Assembly (NCBI RefSeq): GCF_913046405.1 | Contig: NZ_CAJWRQ010000010.1 | Coordinates: forward strand, 1-47,941 | Length of the DNA: 47,941 bases | Origin: an uncultured Christiangramia sp. | GTDB lineage: Bacteria > Bacteroidota > Bacteroidia > Flavobacteriales > Flavobacteriaceae | Direction of reading: 5' to 3' | Shown: positions 17,349 to 25,841 of the stretch, piece after piece | How positions within the stretch are numbered: position 1 is the first letter of the stretch | Layout: every line of letters begins with the position of its first letter | Notes under the pieces: generated by a model | Database searches by the model: none | Told to the model about the DNA's origin: nothing | Seen by the model: only the letters and a program-made list of their open reading frames with translations | Translations under genes and position numbers: made by a program

Positions 17349-18701
17349 TTAGACTGTACGGATCTTAAGTTCTTTACGAACAGGCTTCCTGGTTTCTACA
17401 TTGATAGGCTTACCGTAAAGATCAAAGTCGGCAGCATCTGTAATTTCAACTTCGTAAAAATCACCGGTCTTTAGATAAACTGTCGTAGCATCGATTAAAA
17501 CCTCATTATCAACATCTGGTGAATCTGCCTCGGTCCTACCAATAAAGTAATTACCTTCTTTTCTGTCTATGATGACCTTAAAAACCTTTCCTATCTTTTG
17601 CTGATTAAGCTCCCAGGAGATCTGAGACTGTATTTCCATGATCTCGTTTGCACGTTCCTGCTTTACTTCCTGTGGAACATCATCTACAAGATTAAATGCA
17701 TGTGTATTTTCTTCGTGAGAATAAGTAAAACATCCAAGTCTTTCAAAACGCATTTCTTTAACCCATTCTTTTAATTCCTGGAAGTTCGCTTCAGTTTCAC
17801 CTGGATAACCAACAATAAGAGTAGTTCTAATCGCCATTTCTGGAACAGTTGCTCTGAACTTCTTAAGCAAATTAGTGGTTTTTTCATGAGTGGTTCCTCG
17901 TCGCATAGACTTCAGAAGATCATCATTAATATGTTGTAGAGGAATATCAAGATAATTACAAACCTTAGATTCCCTGTTCATTACATCGAGAACGTCCATT
18001 GGGAATCCCGTAGGAAAAGCATAATGCAAACGAATCCATTCAATGCCTTCTACCTTTACCAGATTTTCCAGCAATTCTGCGAGGTTTCTTTTCTTATATA
18101 GATCCAGACCATAATAGGTAAGATCCTGAGCAATCAAAATAAGTTCTTTGACTCCGTTCGCAGCGAGTTTCTCTGCCTCTATCACAAGGTTTTCGATTGG
18201 TGTCGACTTATGTCCACCACGCATTAATGGAATAGCACAAAAAGAACATGGTCTGTCACAACCTTCAGCAATCTTTAGGTATGCGTAATTTTTTGGAGTA
18301 GTTGTTAGACGCTCACCAATAAGTTCATGCTTATAATCGGCTTCCAGAGCTGAAAGCAATCCTGGTAGTTCAGTAGTTCCAAAATATTGATCCACATCTG
18401 GAATTTCCTTTTGAAGATCTGGCTTGTAACGCTCACTTAAACAACCGGTTACAAACACTTTGTCTACAGAGCCTTCCTGCTTTTTCTCAACGAATTCAAG
18501 AATTGTATTAACCGACTGTTCCTTTGCGTTATCAATAAAACCACAGGTATTGATCACTACGATATTACCTTCGCCTTCATGAACCACATCTTTATCATTC
18601 GCCTGAAGCTGCCCCATCAAAACTTCTGAATCATATACGTTCTTGCTACAACCCAGAGTTACTACATTAATCCTGTTCTTTTTAAGCGATTTCGTCCTCA
18701 T
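17349..18701 (-). CDS. rimO: Ribosomal protein S12 (Asp88) methylthiotransferase RimO
   Basis: 450 residues. RimO is a radical-SAM enzyme that adds a methylthio group to an aspartate of ribosomal protein S12. The N-terminal MTTase domain holds cluster ligands Cys18 (TLGCSKN), Cys53 (NTCGF) and Cys87 (TGCLSERY). The radical-SAM cluster ligands are Cys148, Cys152 and Cys155 (GCDRPCSFC). YLDIPLQHINDDLLKSMRRG marks the central barrel, and a C-terminal TRAM domain starts at about residue 375. GCSKNVYDSE separates it from MiaB, which has a different start motif. The ATG at 18701 is preceded by an exact -7 element about 55 bases upstream and a palindrome that may be an operator. Confidence 0.95.
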   Translation of the reverse strand: MRTKSLKKNRINVVTLGCSKNVYDSEVLMGQLQANDKDVVHEGEGNIVVINTCGFIDNAKEQSVNTILEFVEKKQEGSVDKVFVTGCLSERYKPDLQKEIPDVDQYFGTTELPGLLSALEADYKHELIGERLTTTPKNYAYLKIAEGCDRPCSFCAIPLMRGGHKSTPIENLVIEAEKLAANGVKELILIAQDLTYYGLDLYKKRNLAELLENLVKVEGIEWIRLHYAFPTGFPMDVLDVMNRESKVCNYLDIPLQHINDDLLKSMRRGTTHEKTTNLLKKFRATVPEMAIRTTLIVGYPGETEANFQELKEWVKEMRFERLGCFTYSHEENTHAFNLVDDVPQEVKQERANEIMEIQSQISWELNQQKIGKVFKVIIDRKEGNYFIGRTEADSPDVDNEVLIDATTVYLKTGDFYEVEITDAADFDLYGKPINVETRKPVRKELKIRTV

Positions 18702-18756
18702 AATATATTGCTTTCTAAATGCTTAAGAATTCTGAATCCAAAAATCTAAGCGGGTG

Positions 18757-18764
18757 CAAAGATA
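18757..18764 (-). promoter_or_regulatory. rimO operon -7 element
   Basis: TATCTTTG on the minus strand matches TAnnTTTG exactly. Transcription should start near 18752, giving a leader of about 50 bases. The spacer upstream is filled by a perfect inverted repeat and no clear TTTG is seen beyond it, so an activator or repressor may take part. Confidence 0.6.
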
Positions 18765-18785
18765 AGGTGTAAAATTTATACACCT
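18765..18785. repeat. Perfect 7-7-7 palindrome, candidate operator of rimO
   Basis: AGGTGTA and TACACCT are exact inverted copies separated by seven A/T bases. The element directly abuts the rimO -7 box and covers the promoter spacer, the usual place for a repressor site. It has no T-run of its own on either side that would make it a good terminator. Confidence 0.5.
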
Positions 18786-18897
18786 AATTTTAAGCTGAAT
18801 AAACTAATTGGTATTAATTCAGGTTTGTATAGGTCGCGATTGGTAACCTAAACTTTCTGTAAAGATTTCAAGTAGAAAAAAGTCTCTAGTGCATTAG

Positions 18898-19182
18898 TTA
18901 TGAAAAGCGCTCTTGCAACTGAAGCATCCACTCTACTTCATAATAACGAACAATACTTATCAAAATAACCCCAGCGATCACATATGCCCAGTGATACCTA
19001 TTATATTTTACCATATAACCGCCAACCAGTCCAAAAACTAAATATGGTAGAGACAGAATTAAATTCGGGATCACCCATGCACCCTGAAACATTGAAATGA
19101 CTTTCATCACAACGAAAAAGATGCTGTAAAAAAATATGATTTTGGAAATCAGGACCAGGTATCTGTCTGCTTTTTCACTCAT
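18898..19182 (-). CDS. Small integral membrane protein, unknown function
   Basis: 94 residues starting MSEKADRYL at the ATG at 19182; a longer frame upstream runs inside the amidase gene and is not used. Three hydrophobic helices are visible: VLISKIIFFYSIFFVVMKVI, IPNLILSLPYLVFGLVGGYMV and WAYVIAGVILISIV. The C-terminus is short and charged. The start overlaps the end of the amidase gene by eight bases, so it is probably the last gene of the ftsY-amidase run. No family is recognised. About 195 bases separate it from rimO, holding only the rimO promoter and palindrome. Confidence 0.62.
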   Translation of the reverse strand: MSEKADRYLVLISKIIFFYSIFFVVMKVISMFQGAWVIPNLILSLPYLVFGLVGGYMVKYNRYHWAYVIAGVILISIVRYYEVEWMLQLQERFS

Positions 19183-20809
19183 TGTAATCCTTCGGTGTTT
19201 TTCTACGTTTGGAAGTCTTTTCAAATGCGTATGCAAATTCCAGCAATTGCTTTTCTGAAAAAGGTTCACTGATGAAGGTTAATCCCATTGGTTGATTCTC
19301 TGAAGTATAACCCATAGGAACCGTTATCGCTGGATATTTTGCTACCGCAGCATAACCAGCATGATAATTATTAATAGATATGATCGCATCCAGATCATGC
19401 TCTTTCATCGGTTTGCTCAGGAATCGCGTACCGTTGATTTTCAAAGTATCCTTGATCGCTGCAAATTCCTCAGTACTGGCTGAATCCTTTAGGATTCCCA
19501 CAAATAAAGCCTGTCCGTAAGGAGCTATTTTTACTGAATCCATGGCATTGTAATCCACAACATCCTGAACATTTTGGAAATCAACTTCTCCACCATATTT
19601 CTGAAAATACTCTGGAAGGTCATTTTGCATATCCAGGTTCAGTAATCTTAAGAAATTTGGAAGATCAATTTCTTCCACTTCATACTCAATAATAGTCGCG
19701 CCGGCTTTTTGAAGATCGGCCACTGCCCTCACGTATAAAGAATCTGATTTTAAACTTTTGATCACTCCAAATCGTTTTCCTTTAACAGTGGAATTTTTTA
19801 GATCCTTAAAGAGGTTAGAAGGTTGTTTTGCTGTGGAAGAAGCAGGATCTTCTGAATCAACTCCGGTCATAGCAGAAAGCAAGATCGCGTTATCGATCAC
19901 AGACCGGGTCATAGGACCTGGAGTATCCAAAGTGCTTGAAATAGGTACAATTCCGCCTCGGCTTAATAAGCCAATAGTTGGTTTCAATCCTACGATCGAA
20001 TTTGAACTTGATGGTGATAAGATAGAACCGGAAGTTTCAGATCCTACTGCTACGGGAGCAAGATTCGCGGCTACTGCCACTCCACTTCCAGAACTTGATC
20101 CGCCGGTATCATGAATTTTTCTACCATATGGATTCAGAGTTTGTCCTCCAACTGCCGAATATCCACTTGGACATTCACCACAAAAGAAATAAGCCCATTC
20201 ACTTAGATTGGCCTTGCCTAGTATAAGTGCACCATTCTTTTTAAGTCGCTCCACTATAAATGCATCACCTGTTTGATTTCCTCTTAAGGCTTCAGCACCG
20301 GCTGTAGTTGGCATAGCATTGGTATTGATATTATCCTTCAGTAATACCGGAATCCCGTAAATAGGATGATTGTTGGTTGAGTTTTTAAGTTGTTCATCTT
20401 TTTTTCTTGCTTCAGCAATAAGATCAGGATTCAGAGAAATCACGGAATTAAGAGAAAGCTCGTTTTCGCGGTCATATTCTCTGATTCTGGTTAAGTAAAA
20501 TAATGATAGCTCTTCGTAAGTAAGTTTTCCGGAAGCGATAGATTCCTGAATTTCCGGAATGGACTTTTCGAAAACCAAAGCTTTTACTTCCTCATAAACT
20601 TCGGAAGTAAATTCATCTAAATCTTTCTCAAATGGCACCCATAAACTGTCTGCCGTAATAAATTCTGAATCCAGTACTTTAAATTCTCGCTCTTCCGAAG
20701 AAACCGAAGTAGAATCTTGTTCAGTTTGAATTGCTTCTGAATTTTCTGGATCATTTTTACAGGAAGTCAGCAGAATTGCCAGCACGAAAAGAAGAAATAA
20801 TTGTTTCAT
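19175..20809 (-). CDS. Amidase-signature lipoprotein
   Basis: 544 residues. The signal peptide ends in a lipobox (LLTSC, Cys17), so it is a lipoprotein. From about residue 100 it has the amidase signature fold: Lys in VLLKDNINT, and the GGSSSGSGVAVAANLAPVAVG segment with the cis-Ser, followed by GSETSGSI with the nucleophilic Ser. The N-terminal 90 residues are acidic and low in complexity. Secreted relatives in this phylum are annotated as amidases; they are not the GatA subunit because of the lipoprotein signal and missing partners. The ATG overlaps the ftsY stop by one base (TAATG). Substrate unknown. Confidence 0.88.
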   Translation of the reverse strand: MKQLFLLFVLAILLTSCKNDPENSEAIQTEQDSTSVSSEEREFKVLDSEFITADSLWVPFEKDLDEFTSEVYEEVKALVFEKSIPEIQESIASGKLTYEELSLFYLTRIREYDRENELSLNSVISLNPDLIAEARKKDEQLKNSTNNHPIYGIPVLLKDNINTNAMPTTAGAEALRGNQTGDAFIVERLKKNGALILGKANLSEWAYFFCGECPSGYSAVGGQTLNPYGRKIHDTGGSSSGSGVAVAANLAPVAVGSETSGSILSPSSSNSIVGLKPTIGLLSRGGIVPISSTLDTPGPMTRSVIDNAILLSAMTGVDSEDPASSTAKQPSNLFKDLKNSTVKGKRFGVIKSLKSDSLYVRAVADLQKAGATIIEYEVEEIDLPNFLRLLNLDMQNDLPEYFQKYGGEVDFQNVQDVVDYNAMDSVKIAPYGQALFVGILKDSASTEEFAAIKDTLKINGTRFLSKPMKEHDLDAIISINNYHAGYAAVAKYPAITVPMGYTSENQPMGLTFISEPFSEKQLLEFAYAFEKTSKRRKTPKDYNE

Positions 20810-21762
20810 TATTTAAAGAATGAGTCCACGAATTCATATTTATTAAAAACCTGTAAATCCTCTACTCTTTCCCCTACGCCAATATATTTTACAGGAATCT
20901 GAAATTGATCACTAATCCCAATCACCACACCACCTTTTGCCGTACCGTCCAGTTTGGTAACAGCAAGCGAAGTTACTTCTGTGGCCGCAGTAAACTGCTT
21001 AGCCTGCTCAAAAGCATTCTGCCCGGTAGAACCATCCAACACCAGCATCACTTCATGAGGTGCTTCTGGAATGGTTTTTTGCATTACTCTTTTGATCTTG
21101 GTAAGTTCCTTCATCAGGTTCACCTTGTTGTGCAATCTTCCGGCAGTATCAATAAGAACCACATCTGCACCTAACTTTACAGCACTTTGCACCGTATCAA
21201 AAGCAACAGAAGCGGGATCGCTTCCCATTTTCTGCTTAATGATTGGTACATCTGTACGATCAGCCCAGATTTGTAACTGATCAATCGCAGCGGCGCGAAA
21301 AGTATCTGCCGCTCCTAGTACTACCTTTTTACCTGAATTTTTAAACTGATTGGCAAGTTTCCCGATCGTGGTGGTTTTACCAACACCGTTTACACCAACC
21401 ACCATTATGACGTATGGCTTTTTCCCTTCAGGAAGGCTAATGTCTGAACCTTCACCCTTATTGGTTTCAGATAGTAATGCCGCGATCTCTTCCCGTAGAA
21501 TTTTATTTAGTTCATCTGTACCGAGGTATTTATCCCTGGCGACGCGCTCTTCAATCCTATTAATGATCTTAATGGTGGTAGCAACTCCCACATCGCTACT
21601 TACAAGTACGTTTTCCAGATCATCCAAAACCTCTTCATCAACTTTGGTTTTTCCGGCAACTGCCTTGCTCATTTTATCAAAAAAACTGGCTTTGGATTTT
21701 TCCAGTCCCTTGTCAAGGTTTTCTTTTTTCTCTTTAGAAAATATCTTTTTAAATAAACTCAT
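20809..21762 (-). CDS. ftsY: Signal recognition particle receptor FtsY
   Basis: 317 residues, a short FtsY with only a small charged N-terminal region instead of the long acidic A domain of Escherichia coli. The N domain (about 20-100) is followed by the G domain: GVNGVGKT (123-130), DTFRAAAIDQL, DTAGRLHNK, TKLDGTAKGG and GVGERVEDLQ. It binds the Ffh/SRP RNA complex and delivers nascent membrane proteins to the translocon; the SRP RNA gene is at 39783. Downstream genes (amidase, small membrane protein) overlap it by one and eight bases. A terminator separates it from the ribosomal-protein genes upstream. Confidence 0.97.
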   Translation of the reverse strand: MSLFKKIFSKEKKENLDKGLEKSKASFFDKMSKAVAGKTKVDEEVLDDLENVLVSSDVGVATTIKIINRIEERVARDKYLGTDELNKILREEIAALLSETNKGEGSDISLPEGKKPYVIMVVGVNGVGKTTTIGKLANQFKNSGKKVVLGAADTFRAAAIDQLQIWADRTDVPIIKQKMGSDPASVAFDTVQSAVKLGADVVLIDTAGRLHNKVNLMKELTKIKRVMQKTIPEAPHEVMLVLDGSTGQNAFEQAKQFTAATEVTSLAVTKLDGTAKGGVVIGISDQFQIPVKYIGVGERVEDLQVFNKYEFVDSFFK

Positions 21763-21835
21763 TATATTCTGGCAGGTTAATATGTAAAAGAAGCCATTCG
21801 GCCCCTTTTTTACGGCAATAAAGATACATAAAAAG

Positions 21836-21871
21836 AAAAAGCCGTCCAGAATAAATCCAGGACGGCTTTTT
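21836..21871 (-). terminator. Terminator after the rpmB-rpmG-DUF4295 operon
   Basis: GCCGTCC pairs with GGACGGC, flanked by A5 and T5 that extend the stem to 12 bp. On the minus strand it follows the DUF4295 stop by about 30 bases and precedes ftsY. Confidence 0.88.
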
Positions 21872-21902
21872 ATGATTATCTAAAATCGTTTGTGAACGAT
21901 AC

Positions 21903-22052
21903 TTACTTCTTCAAGAAGTCGTTAACGTCTTCCGGAGCCATGATTTGTTCTACAAATGTGTAGGCACCGGTTTTCTCCGATTTAACCATTTTTATTGCTT
22001 TGGTTAATCTTTTAGATCCTGTTTGAATAGATGCTACTGATTTCTTTGCCAT
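21903..22052 (-). CDS. DUF4295 family small protein
   Basis: A 49-residue basic protein, MAKKSVASIQTGSKRLTKAI at its start and FVEQIMAPEDVNDFLKK at its end. This is the DUF4295 family, a Bacteroidota peptide encoded next to rpmG and thought to be associated with the ribosome; that role is inferred from gene order and charge. The start is seven bases after the rpmG stop. Confidence 0.88.
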   Translation of the reverse strand: MAKKSVASIQTGSKRLTKAIKMVKSEKTGAYTFVEQIMAPEDVNDFLKK

Positions 22053-22059
22053 GACTCAA

Positions 22060-22242
22060 TTATTTAATTTCTTTATGAACCGTCATTTTCTTAAGAATAG
22101 GATTGAATTTCTTCAACTCCATTCTATCCGGTGTATTCTTCTTATTTTTTGTAGTAATATATCTTGAAGTACCTGGTTGTCCAGTTGCTTTATGCTCTGT
22201 ACACTCTAGAATTACCTGAACTCTGTTACCTTTCTTTGCCAT
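22060..22242 (-). CDS. rpmG: 50S ribosomal protein L33
   Basis: 60 residues. [18 protein letters not shown], then [20 protein letters not shown], are typical L33 segments. It has a single Cys at the position of the first CxxC motif (VILECTEHK) and no second pair, so it is the zinc-free (C-minus) type. It sits between rpmB and the DUF4295 gene in a conserved Bacteroidota order and is a component of the large ribosomal subunit. Confidence 0.96.
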   Translation of the reverse strand: MAKKGNRVQVILECTEHKATGQPGTSRYITTKNKKNTPDRMELKKFNPILKKMTVHKEIK

Positions 22243-22271
22243 TGTGAAATATTTTTAGGTGCTGCTTGGGA

Positions 22272-22511
22272 TTATTTCTGAAGAAATCCTTTTGCTTTAG
22301 CTTCCTTAATTACGGCAGAAATGCCTTTTTTATTGATATCTTTTAATGCAGATGTACACACTTTCAAAGTGATCCATCTATCTTCTTCAGGAAGGAAAAA
22401 ACGTTTTTTAACCAGATTGGCGTTAAATTTACGTTTAGTCTTGTTCATGGCGTGAGAAACATTATTCCCAACCATTGCTTTTTTCCCGGTAAGTTCACAA
22501 ACTCTTGACAT
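22272..22511 (-). CDS. rpmB: 50S ribosomal protein L28
   Basis: 79 residues. [20 protein letters not shown] and [14 protein letters not shown] are hallmark L28 segments. Only one Cys is present in the N-terminal motif, so it is the zinc-free form, like the L33 encoded next to it. It is the first gene of the rpmB-rpmG-DUF4295 operon and has two candidate promoters upstream, the distal one giving a leader of about 140 bases. Confidence 0.97.
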   Translation of the reverse strand: MSRVCELTGKKAMVGNNVSHAMNKTKRKFNANLVKKRFFLPEEDRWITLKVCTSALKDINKKGISAVIKEAKAKGFLQK

Positions 22512-22547
22512 TGCTCTATACTTTTCTCGTTATTTCAAAACAGGCTG

Positions 22548-22578
22548 CAAATTAACGATTTTTTTACCTAACAGACAA
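22548..22578 (-). promoter_or_regulatory. Proximal candidate promoter of rpmB
   Basis: On the minus strand TTG (22578-22576), a 20-base spacer and TTAATTTG (22555-22548), one mismatch from TAnnTTTG. The predicted leader is about 32 bases. Confidence 0.42.
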
Positions 22579-22658
22579 CAAAATGAAAAAAAATATTTTA
22601 CCCTGAAAATATTCTTCTCGAATCGCCGTTAAGTACCGCCATTAAGCCTGAGCGGATG

Positions 22659-22691
22659 CAAAAATACATTTTTTTAATGATAATGATCAAA
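22659..22691 (-). promoter_or_regulatory. Distal strong promoter of the rpmB operon
   Basis: On the minus strand TTTG (22691-22688), a 21-base spacer and TATTTTTG (22666-22659): both boxes are exact matches. Transcription should start near 22654 and read into rpmB with a leader of about 140 bases. No coding sequence lies in that leader. Confidence 0.65.
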
Positions 22692-22738
22692 GGATCAAAT
22701 ACCAATTTTTAAAAAAGTTTAAGATATTAGATTGAGTC

Positions 22739-23998
22739 TCAATCTGTAGACTGAAGTTTTAGTAGTTGTTCCAGTAAGATCTGTAAGCTTTTGTTCACTG
22801 TTTTACCTATCACCTTCTCCCGGTGATTGCTAAACATAAATTCAAAAGCAAGTGTTTCCCCGGGAGTTGCCAGTCCAATAAAAACAGTACCGACTTCTGC
22901 TTCGCTATCACCTTTTTCAGGTCCGGCATTACCGGTAGTAGACACCGCAATATCTGTATTAAATTTTTTACGAGCGCCTTCAGCCATAGCTTTGGCAACT
23001 TCAGCACTTACTACAGACTTTTCTTTTATTAGCTTTTCCGGAACCTCCAGTAGATCAATTTTAGATTGGGTCGCATAACATACCACGCTTCCTTTAAAAG
23101 TCTTCGAGGACCCTGGCGCTTCTGTAAATCTGGAAGCCAGTCGACCCCCTGTACAACTTTCCGCAGTAGAAAGCGTCCAGTTGTCTTTTTCAAGCAACTT
23201 TGCAATGACCATTTCCACTGGATCATCATCTTCAAAACCATACATGATCTCCCCAATAAGCTTACGCAACTCAATGATCTGTTCATCAATGGCGTCTTCA
23301 AGCTCCCTATGATCTGTTCCTCGTGCACTAAGTCTGAGCCTCACTCTGCCAAGATTAGGCAAATAAGCAAGCTTAATATGCGCAGGTAATTGATCCTCCC
23401 AGGCTTCTATACGCTCGGCGATCGCGCTTTCTCCAAGTCCCAGGGTAATAACAGTTTTATGCAGAATAACGGGTCTGGAAAATTCGGAAATTATTCGCGG
23501 GATGATCTCGTGCTCCATGAGTCCGCGCATTTCATATGGCACGCCCGGCATAGATACAAATACCTGATCACCTTTTTTAAACCACATTCCTGATGCGGTT
23601 CCATATTCGTTATGTAATGCAATAGCTTTTGATGGCAACATCGCCTGCTCCCGGTTAAGGTCTGAAATTGGAGTGTCTATATATTTCTCAAAAAGTTCTT
23701 CAATATGATGGAGAACCTTTTCATTTTTTACAAGCGTATCATCGAAGAATTCGCAAAGACATTTCTTGGTAATATCATCTTTAGTAGGGCCTAACCCACC
23801 AGTTATGATGATGATATCTGCCCTGGAAGAAGCCTCCTCCAAGGTTTTCAATATATGTTCACGATCATCCTGAATAGAAGTGATCTGGTGAACGCTTACC
23901 CCAATTTTATTCAGTTGCTTGGAAATATAAACCGAGTTTGTATCCACTATCTGTCCAATAAGGATCTCATCACCAATGGTTACGATTTCAGCTTTCAT
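22739..23998 (-). CDS. cinA: CinA family protein, nicotinamide-nucleotide amidohydrolase
   Basis: 419 residues. The N-terminal MoCF-like domain (about 1-170) has [15 protein letters not shown] and [14 protein letters not shown]; relatives hydrolyse ADP-ribose. The C-terminal CinA/PncC domain (about 255-415) begins [10 protein letters not shown], which carries the catalytic Ser, and continues [11 protein letters not shown] and [10 protein letters not shown]. PncC deamidates NMN to nicotinate mononucleotide in pyridine nucleotide salvage. Its ATG overlaps the stop of the Hpt gene (ATGA), so it is the last gene of the six-gene run. There is no competence operon nearby. Confidence 0.95.
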   Translation of the reverse strand: MKAEIVTIGDEILIGQIVDTNSVYISKQLNKIGVSVHQITSIQDDREHILKTLEEASSRADIIIITGGLGPTKDDITKKCLCEFFDDTLVKNEKVLHHIEELFEKYIDTPISDLNREQAMLPSKAIALHNEYGTASGMWFKKGDQVFVSMPGVPYEMRGLMEHEIIPRIISEFSRPVILHKTVITLGLGESAIAERIEAWEDQLPAHIKLAYLPNLGRVRLRLSARGTDHRELEDAIDEQIIELRKLIGEIMYGFEDDDPVEMVIAKLLEKDNWTLSTAESCTGGRLASRFTEAPGSSKTFKGSVVCYATQSKIDLLEVPEKLIKEKSVVSAEVAKAMAEGARKKFNTDIAVSTTGNAGPEKGDSEAEVGTVFIGLATPGETLAFEFMFSNHREKVIGKTVNKSLQILLEQLLKLQSTD

Positions 23999-24336
23999 CC
24001 TAGATTAAAATCTCTTTTCAAAGCTTCTGAAGCTACATCCACTTTTTTAGTGATAATTTCTGAAGCTTGCGGCACCTCAGCCTTTCTTTGACCATGCTTA
24101 GACCAGGCTTCAATAACTTTAATCTGCTCCATTAGGTTTAGACCAAACATTTGAAGGTTCGGTTTCATTTTATGAGCGTACTGATAAGCCAGTGAAGGAT
24201 TATCATTATCAATGGCTTCATTCATCGCAGCAACGTCTGGCGGAATTTCCTCAAGGAACGTCTGGACTACTATTAATAAAAATTCTTCATCGCCGCCAGC
24301 CATTTCCTTAACGTCGTCAAGATTGTAATTACTCAT
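23995..24336 (-). CDS. Hpt (histidine phosphotransfer) domain protein
   Basis: 113 residues, a single four-helix Hpt domain. The phosphorylatable residue should be His55 in [13 protein letters not shown], the expected pattern of a His followed by a Lys and a short helix with Gly. Hpt proteins relay phosphate between a hybrid histidine kinase and response regulators. No kinase or receiver gene is in the window, so the partners are encoded elsewhere. It starts six bases after the FAH-fold gene and overlaps cinA by four bases. Confidence 0.85.
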   Translation of the reverse strand: MSNYNLDDVKEMAGGDEEFLLIVVQTFLEEIPPDVAAMNEAIDNDNPSLAYQYAHKMKPNLQMFGLNLMEQIKVIEAWSKHGQRKAEVPQASEIITKKVDVASEALKRDFNLG

Positions 24337-24342
24337 TCAAAA

Positions 24343-24957
24343 CTATTTTACTTTGATAGAAAACATTTGTTGATCTTCCAGGTAACCCACTAATCTGTCG
24401 TCTGTAGCGACTTTTCCTACTCCGGCAGGTGTTCCCGTAAAGATGATATCACCAATTTTGAGGGTGAAATACGACGAAATATAAGCAATTAATTCATCAA
24501 TTTTCCAAAGCATATGAGCGGTTGATGAAGATTGTACTACTGCTTCATTTTTTTCGAGCCTGAAATTGAGTGCATCTACCGCAGGTAGTTCCTCTTTTTG
24601 CAACCACTTGTCTGAAATCACAGCAGCACCATCAAAAGCTTTGGATTTCTCCCAGGGCAGTCCTTTTTCTTTAAGTTTATTCTGAAGATCCCTGGCCGTG
24701 AAGTCAATTCCCAGTCCTATTTCGTCATAATATTTGTGTGCAAATTTCTCCTGAATATGCTTACCTATTTTTTTGATCTTCACTAAAACCTCTACTTCGT
24801 AATGGATATCATTTGAAAAGTCTGGGATAAAAAAAGGCTGCTTTTTCAATAAGATCGAGGTATCAGGCTTTTGAAATAACACAGGTTCCTCTGGCTTCTC
24901 ATTTTTCAATTCTGAAATATGATCTGTATAATTTCTGCCTACACAAATAATTTTCAT
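24343..24957 (-). CDS. Fumarylacetoacetate hydrolase-fold protein (FAHD1/YcgM-like)
   Basis: 204 residues, the short FAH-fold type. MKIICVGRNYTDHISEL, then YEVEVLVKIKKIGKH and GIDFTARDLQNKLK, provide the acidic metal ligands of this family; the C-terminus has GDIIFTGTPAGVG. Relatives act as acylpyruvate hydrolases or oxaloacetate decarboxylases or tautomerases. It is distinct from the true fumarylacetoacetase at 43340, which has the long form. One base separates it from the gene upstream. The exact reaction is not determined. Confidence 0.9.
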   Translation of the reverse strand: MKIICVGRNYTDHISELKNEKPEEPVLFQKPDTSILLKKQPFFIPDFSNDIHYEVEVLVKIKKIGKHIQEKFAHKYYDEIGLGIDFTARDLQNKLKEKGLPWEKSKAFDGAAVISDKWLQKEELPAVDALNFRLEKNEAVVQSSSTAHMLWKIDELIAYISSYFTLKIGDIIFTGTPAGVGKVATDDRLVGYLEDQQMFSIKVK

Positions 24958-24958
24958 G

Positions 24959-25840
24959 CTAATTGGTGATTATAAGGTTCATTGCCGGTACCGGCATTTT
25001 CATTTTTTTCCATTCTCCTCTACTTAGGTAGTAAACCGGATCTTTTGATTCCACAGCTTTGAATGTAGGACCGTACTTTTTAAAATCCTTATACTTACCA
25101 TTTTCAAGAAGCAATTTAGTGGTTCTTATATAGTTCTGATTAATCTGCAAGCCTTCCACCCCTATCAGAAACCCATTCCCTGGTATAAGAATTCTTTCAT
25201 CCTCTAAGTCTATACGAACTTTTGACCCAGGTCTCCCTGTAAGAGTAATATTATCAATGAGATCATATCCTGGTTCTGCATCTTCAGTAAGACTCATGAT
25301 CCGGATCCGGAAAATATAATCACGCTTGACACTACCAATACCTTTAAAAAGAAAGATTTCTGCGGATTTGAGGTAAGCAGCTTCATCTTTTAGTTCTAAA
25401 GGCTTAGCAAAATAGCGCAAGAACATTCGAGCTCCTTCATCGTCGCCTGAATTTGAAATTCCTAACCTATCTTTAGATTTTGAGGCTTTTATTTTAATGG
25501 TTTTATCCTGTAAAGGAGCCTGGACAACTACTTCGTTTAGCTGTTCCTTATTTCGGGAAAGAAAGATAGTATCCAACTGTTTCTTGACATAGGTGATATC
25601 TTTTGAATCGTAACCCACATACCCAAACCGAAGATTCTGACCTGCATTAGGTTCCTTAAGCTGAAAATATCCATTTTCATTGCTAGTGGTCCCCTGACTG
25701 GTATTCAATACATAGATATTGACAAACGACAAAGGTTCTTTGGTAACAGAATCGGCCATTACTCCATCAATCATCTCATTTTGAGCATTTGAAGAAATAG
25801 CTATAATTAAAAATGCAATGAACATATAATACCTCATCAT
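24959..25840 (-). CDS. Secreted protein with carboxypeptidase-regulatory-like domain, second of a pair
   Basis: 293 residues. A signal peptide (YYMFIAFLIIAISSNAQ) leads to a transthyretin-like carboxypeptidase-regulatory domain (about 23-95: DSVTKEPLSFVNIYVLNTS, ENGYFQLK, GYVGYDSK). After a linker, a second beta-rich domain begins with YLKSAEIFLFKG and includes FRIRI, VRIDLEDERILIPGNGFLIG. The same order of elements is found in the neighbouring upstream gene, so the two are diverged paralogs. Two adjacent ATG codons can start it; I take the first, one base after the upstream stop. It is exported, probably to the outer membrane or periplasm; function unknown. Confidence 0.75.
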   Translation of the reverse strand: MMRYYMFIAFLIIAISSNAQNEMIDGVMADSVTKEPLSFVNIYVLNTSQGTTSNENGYFQLKEPNAGQNLRFGYVGYDSKDITYVKKQLDTIFLSRNKEQLNEVVVQAPLQDKTIKIKASKSKDRLGISNSGDDEGARMFLRYFAKPLELKDEAAYLKSAEIFLFKGIGSVKRDYIFRIRIMSLTEDAEPGYDLIDNITLTGRPGSKVRIDLEDERILIPGNGFLIGVEGLQINQNYIRTTKLLLENGKYKDFKKYGPTFKAVESKDPVYYLSRGEWKKMKMPVPAMNLIITN

Positions 25841-25841
25841 A

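Noticed and set aside
19183-19269. Longer start for the small membrane protein at 18898
   Set aside because: The extension lies inside the amidase gene and is polar; MSEKADRYL at 19182 is a normal start with a short overlap.
21350-21787. 145-codon open frame opposite ftsY
   Set aside because: Serine-rich translation typical of an antisense shadow; ftsY is certain on the minus strand.
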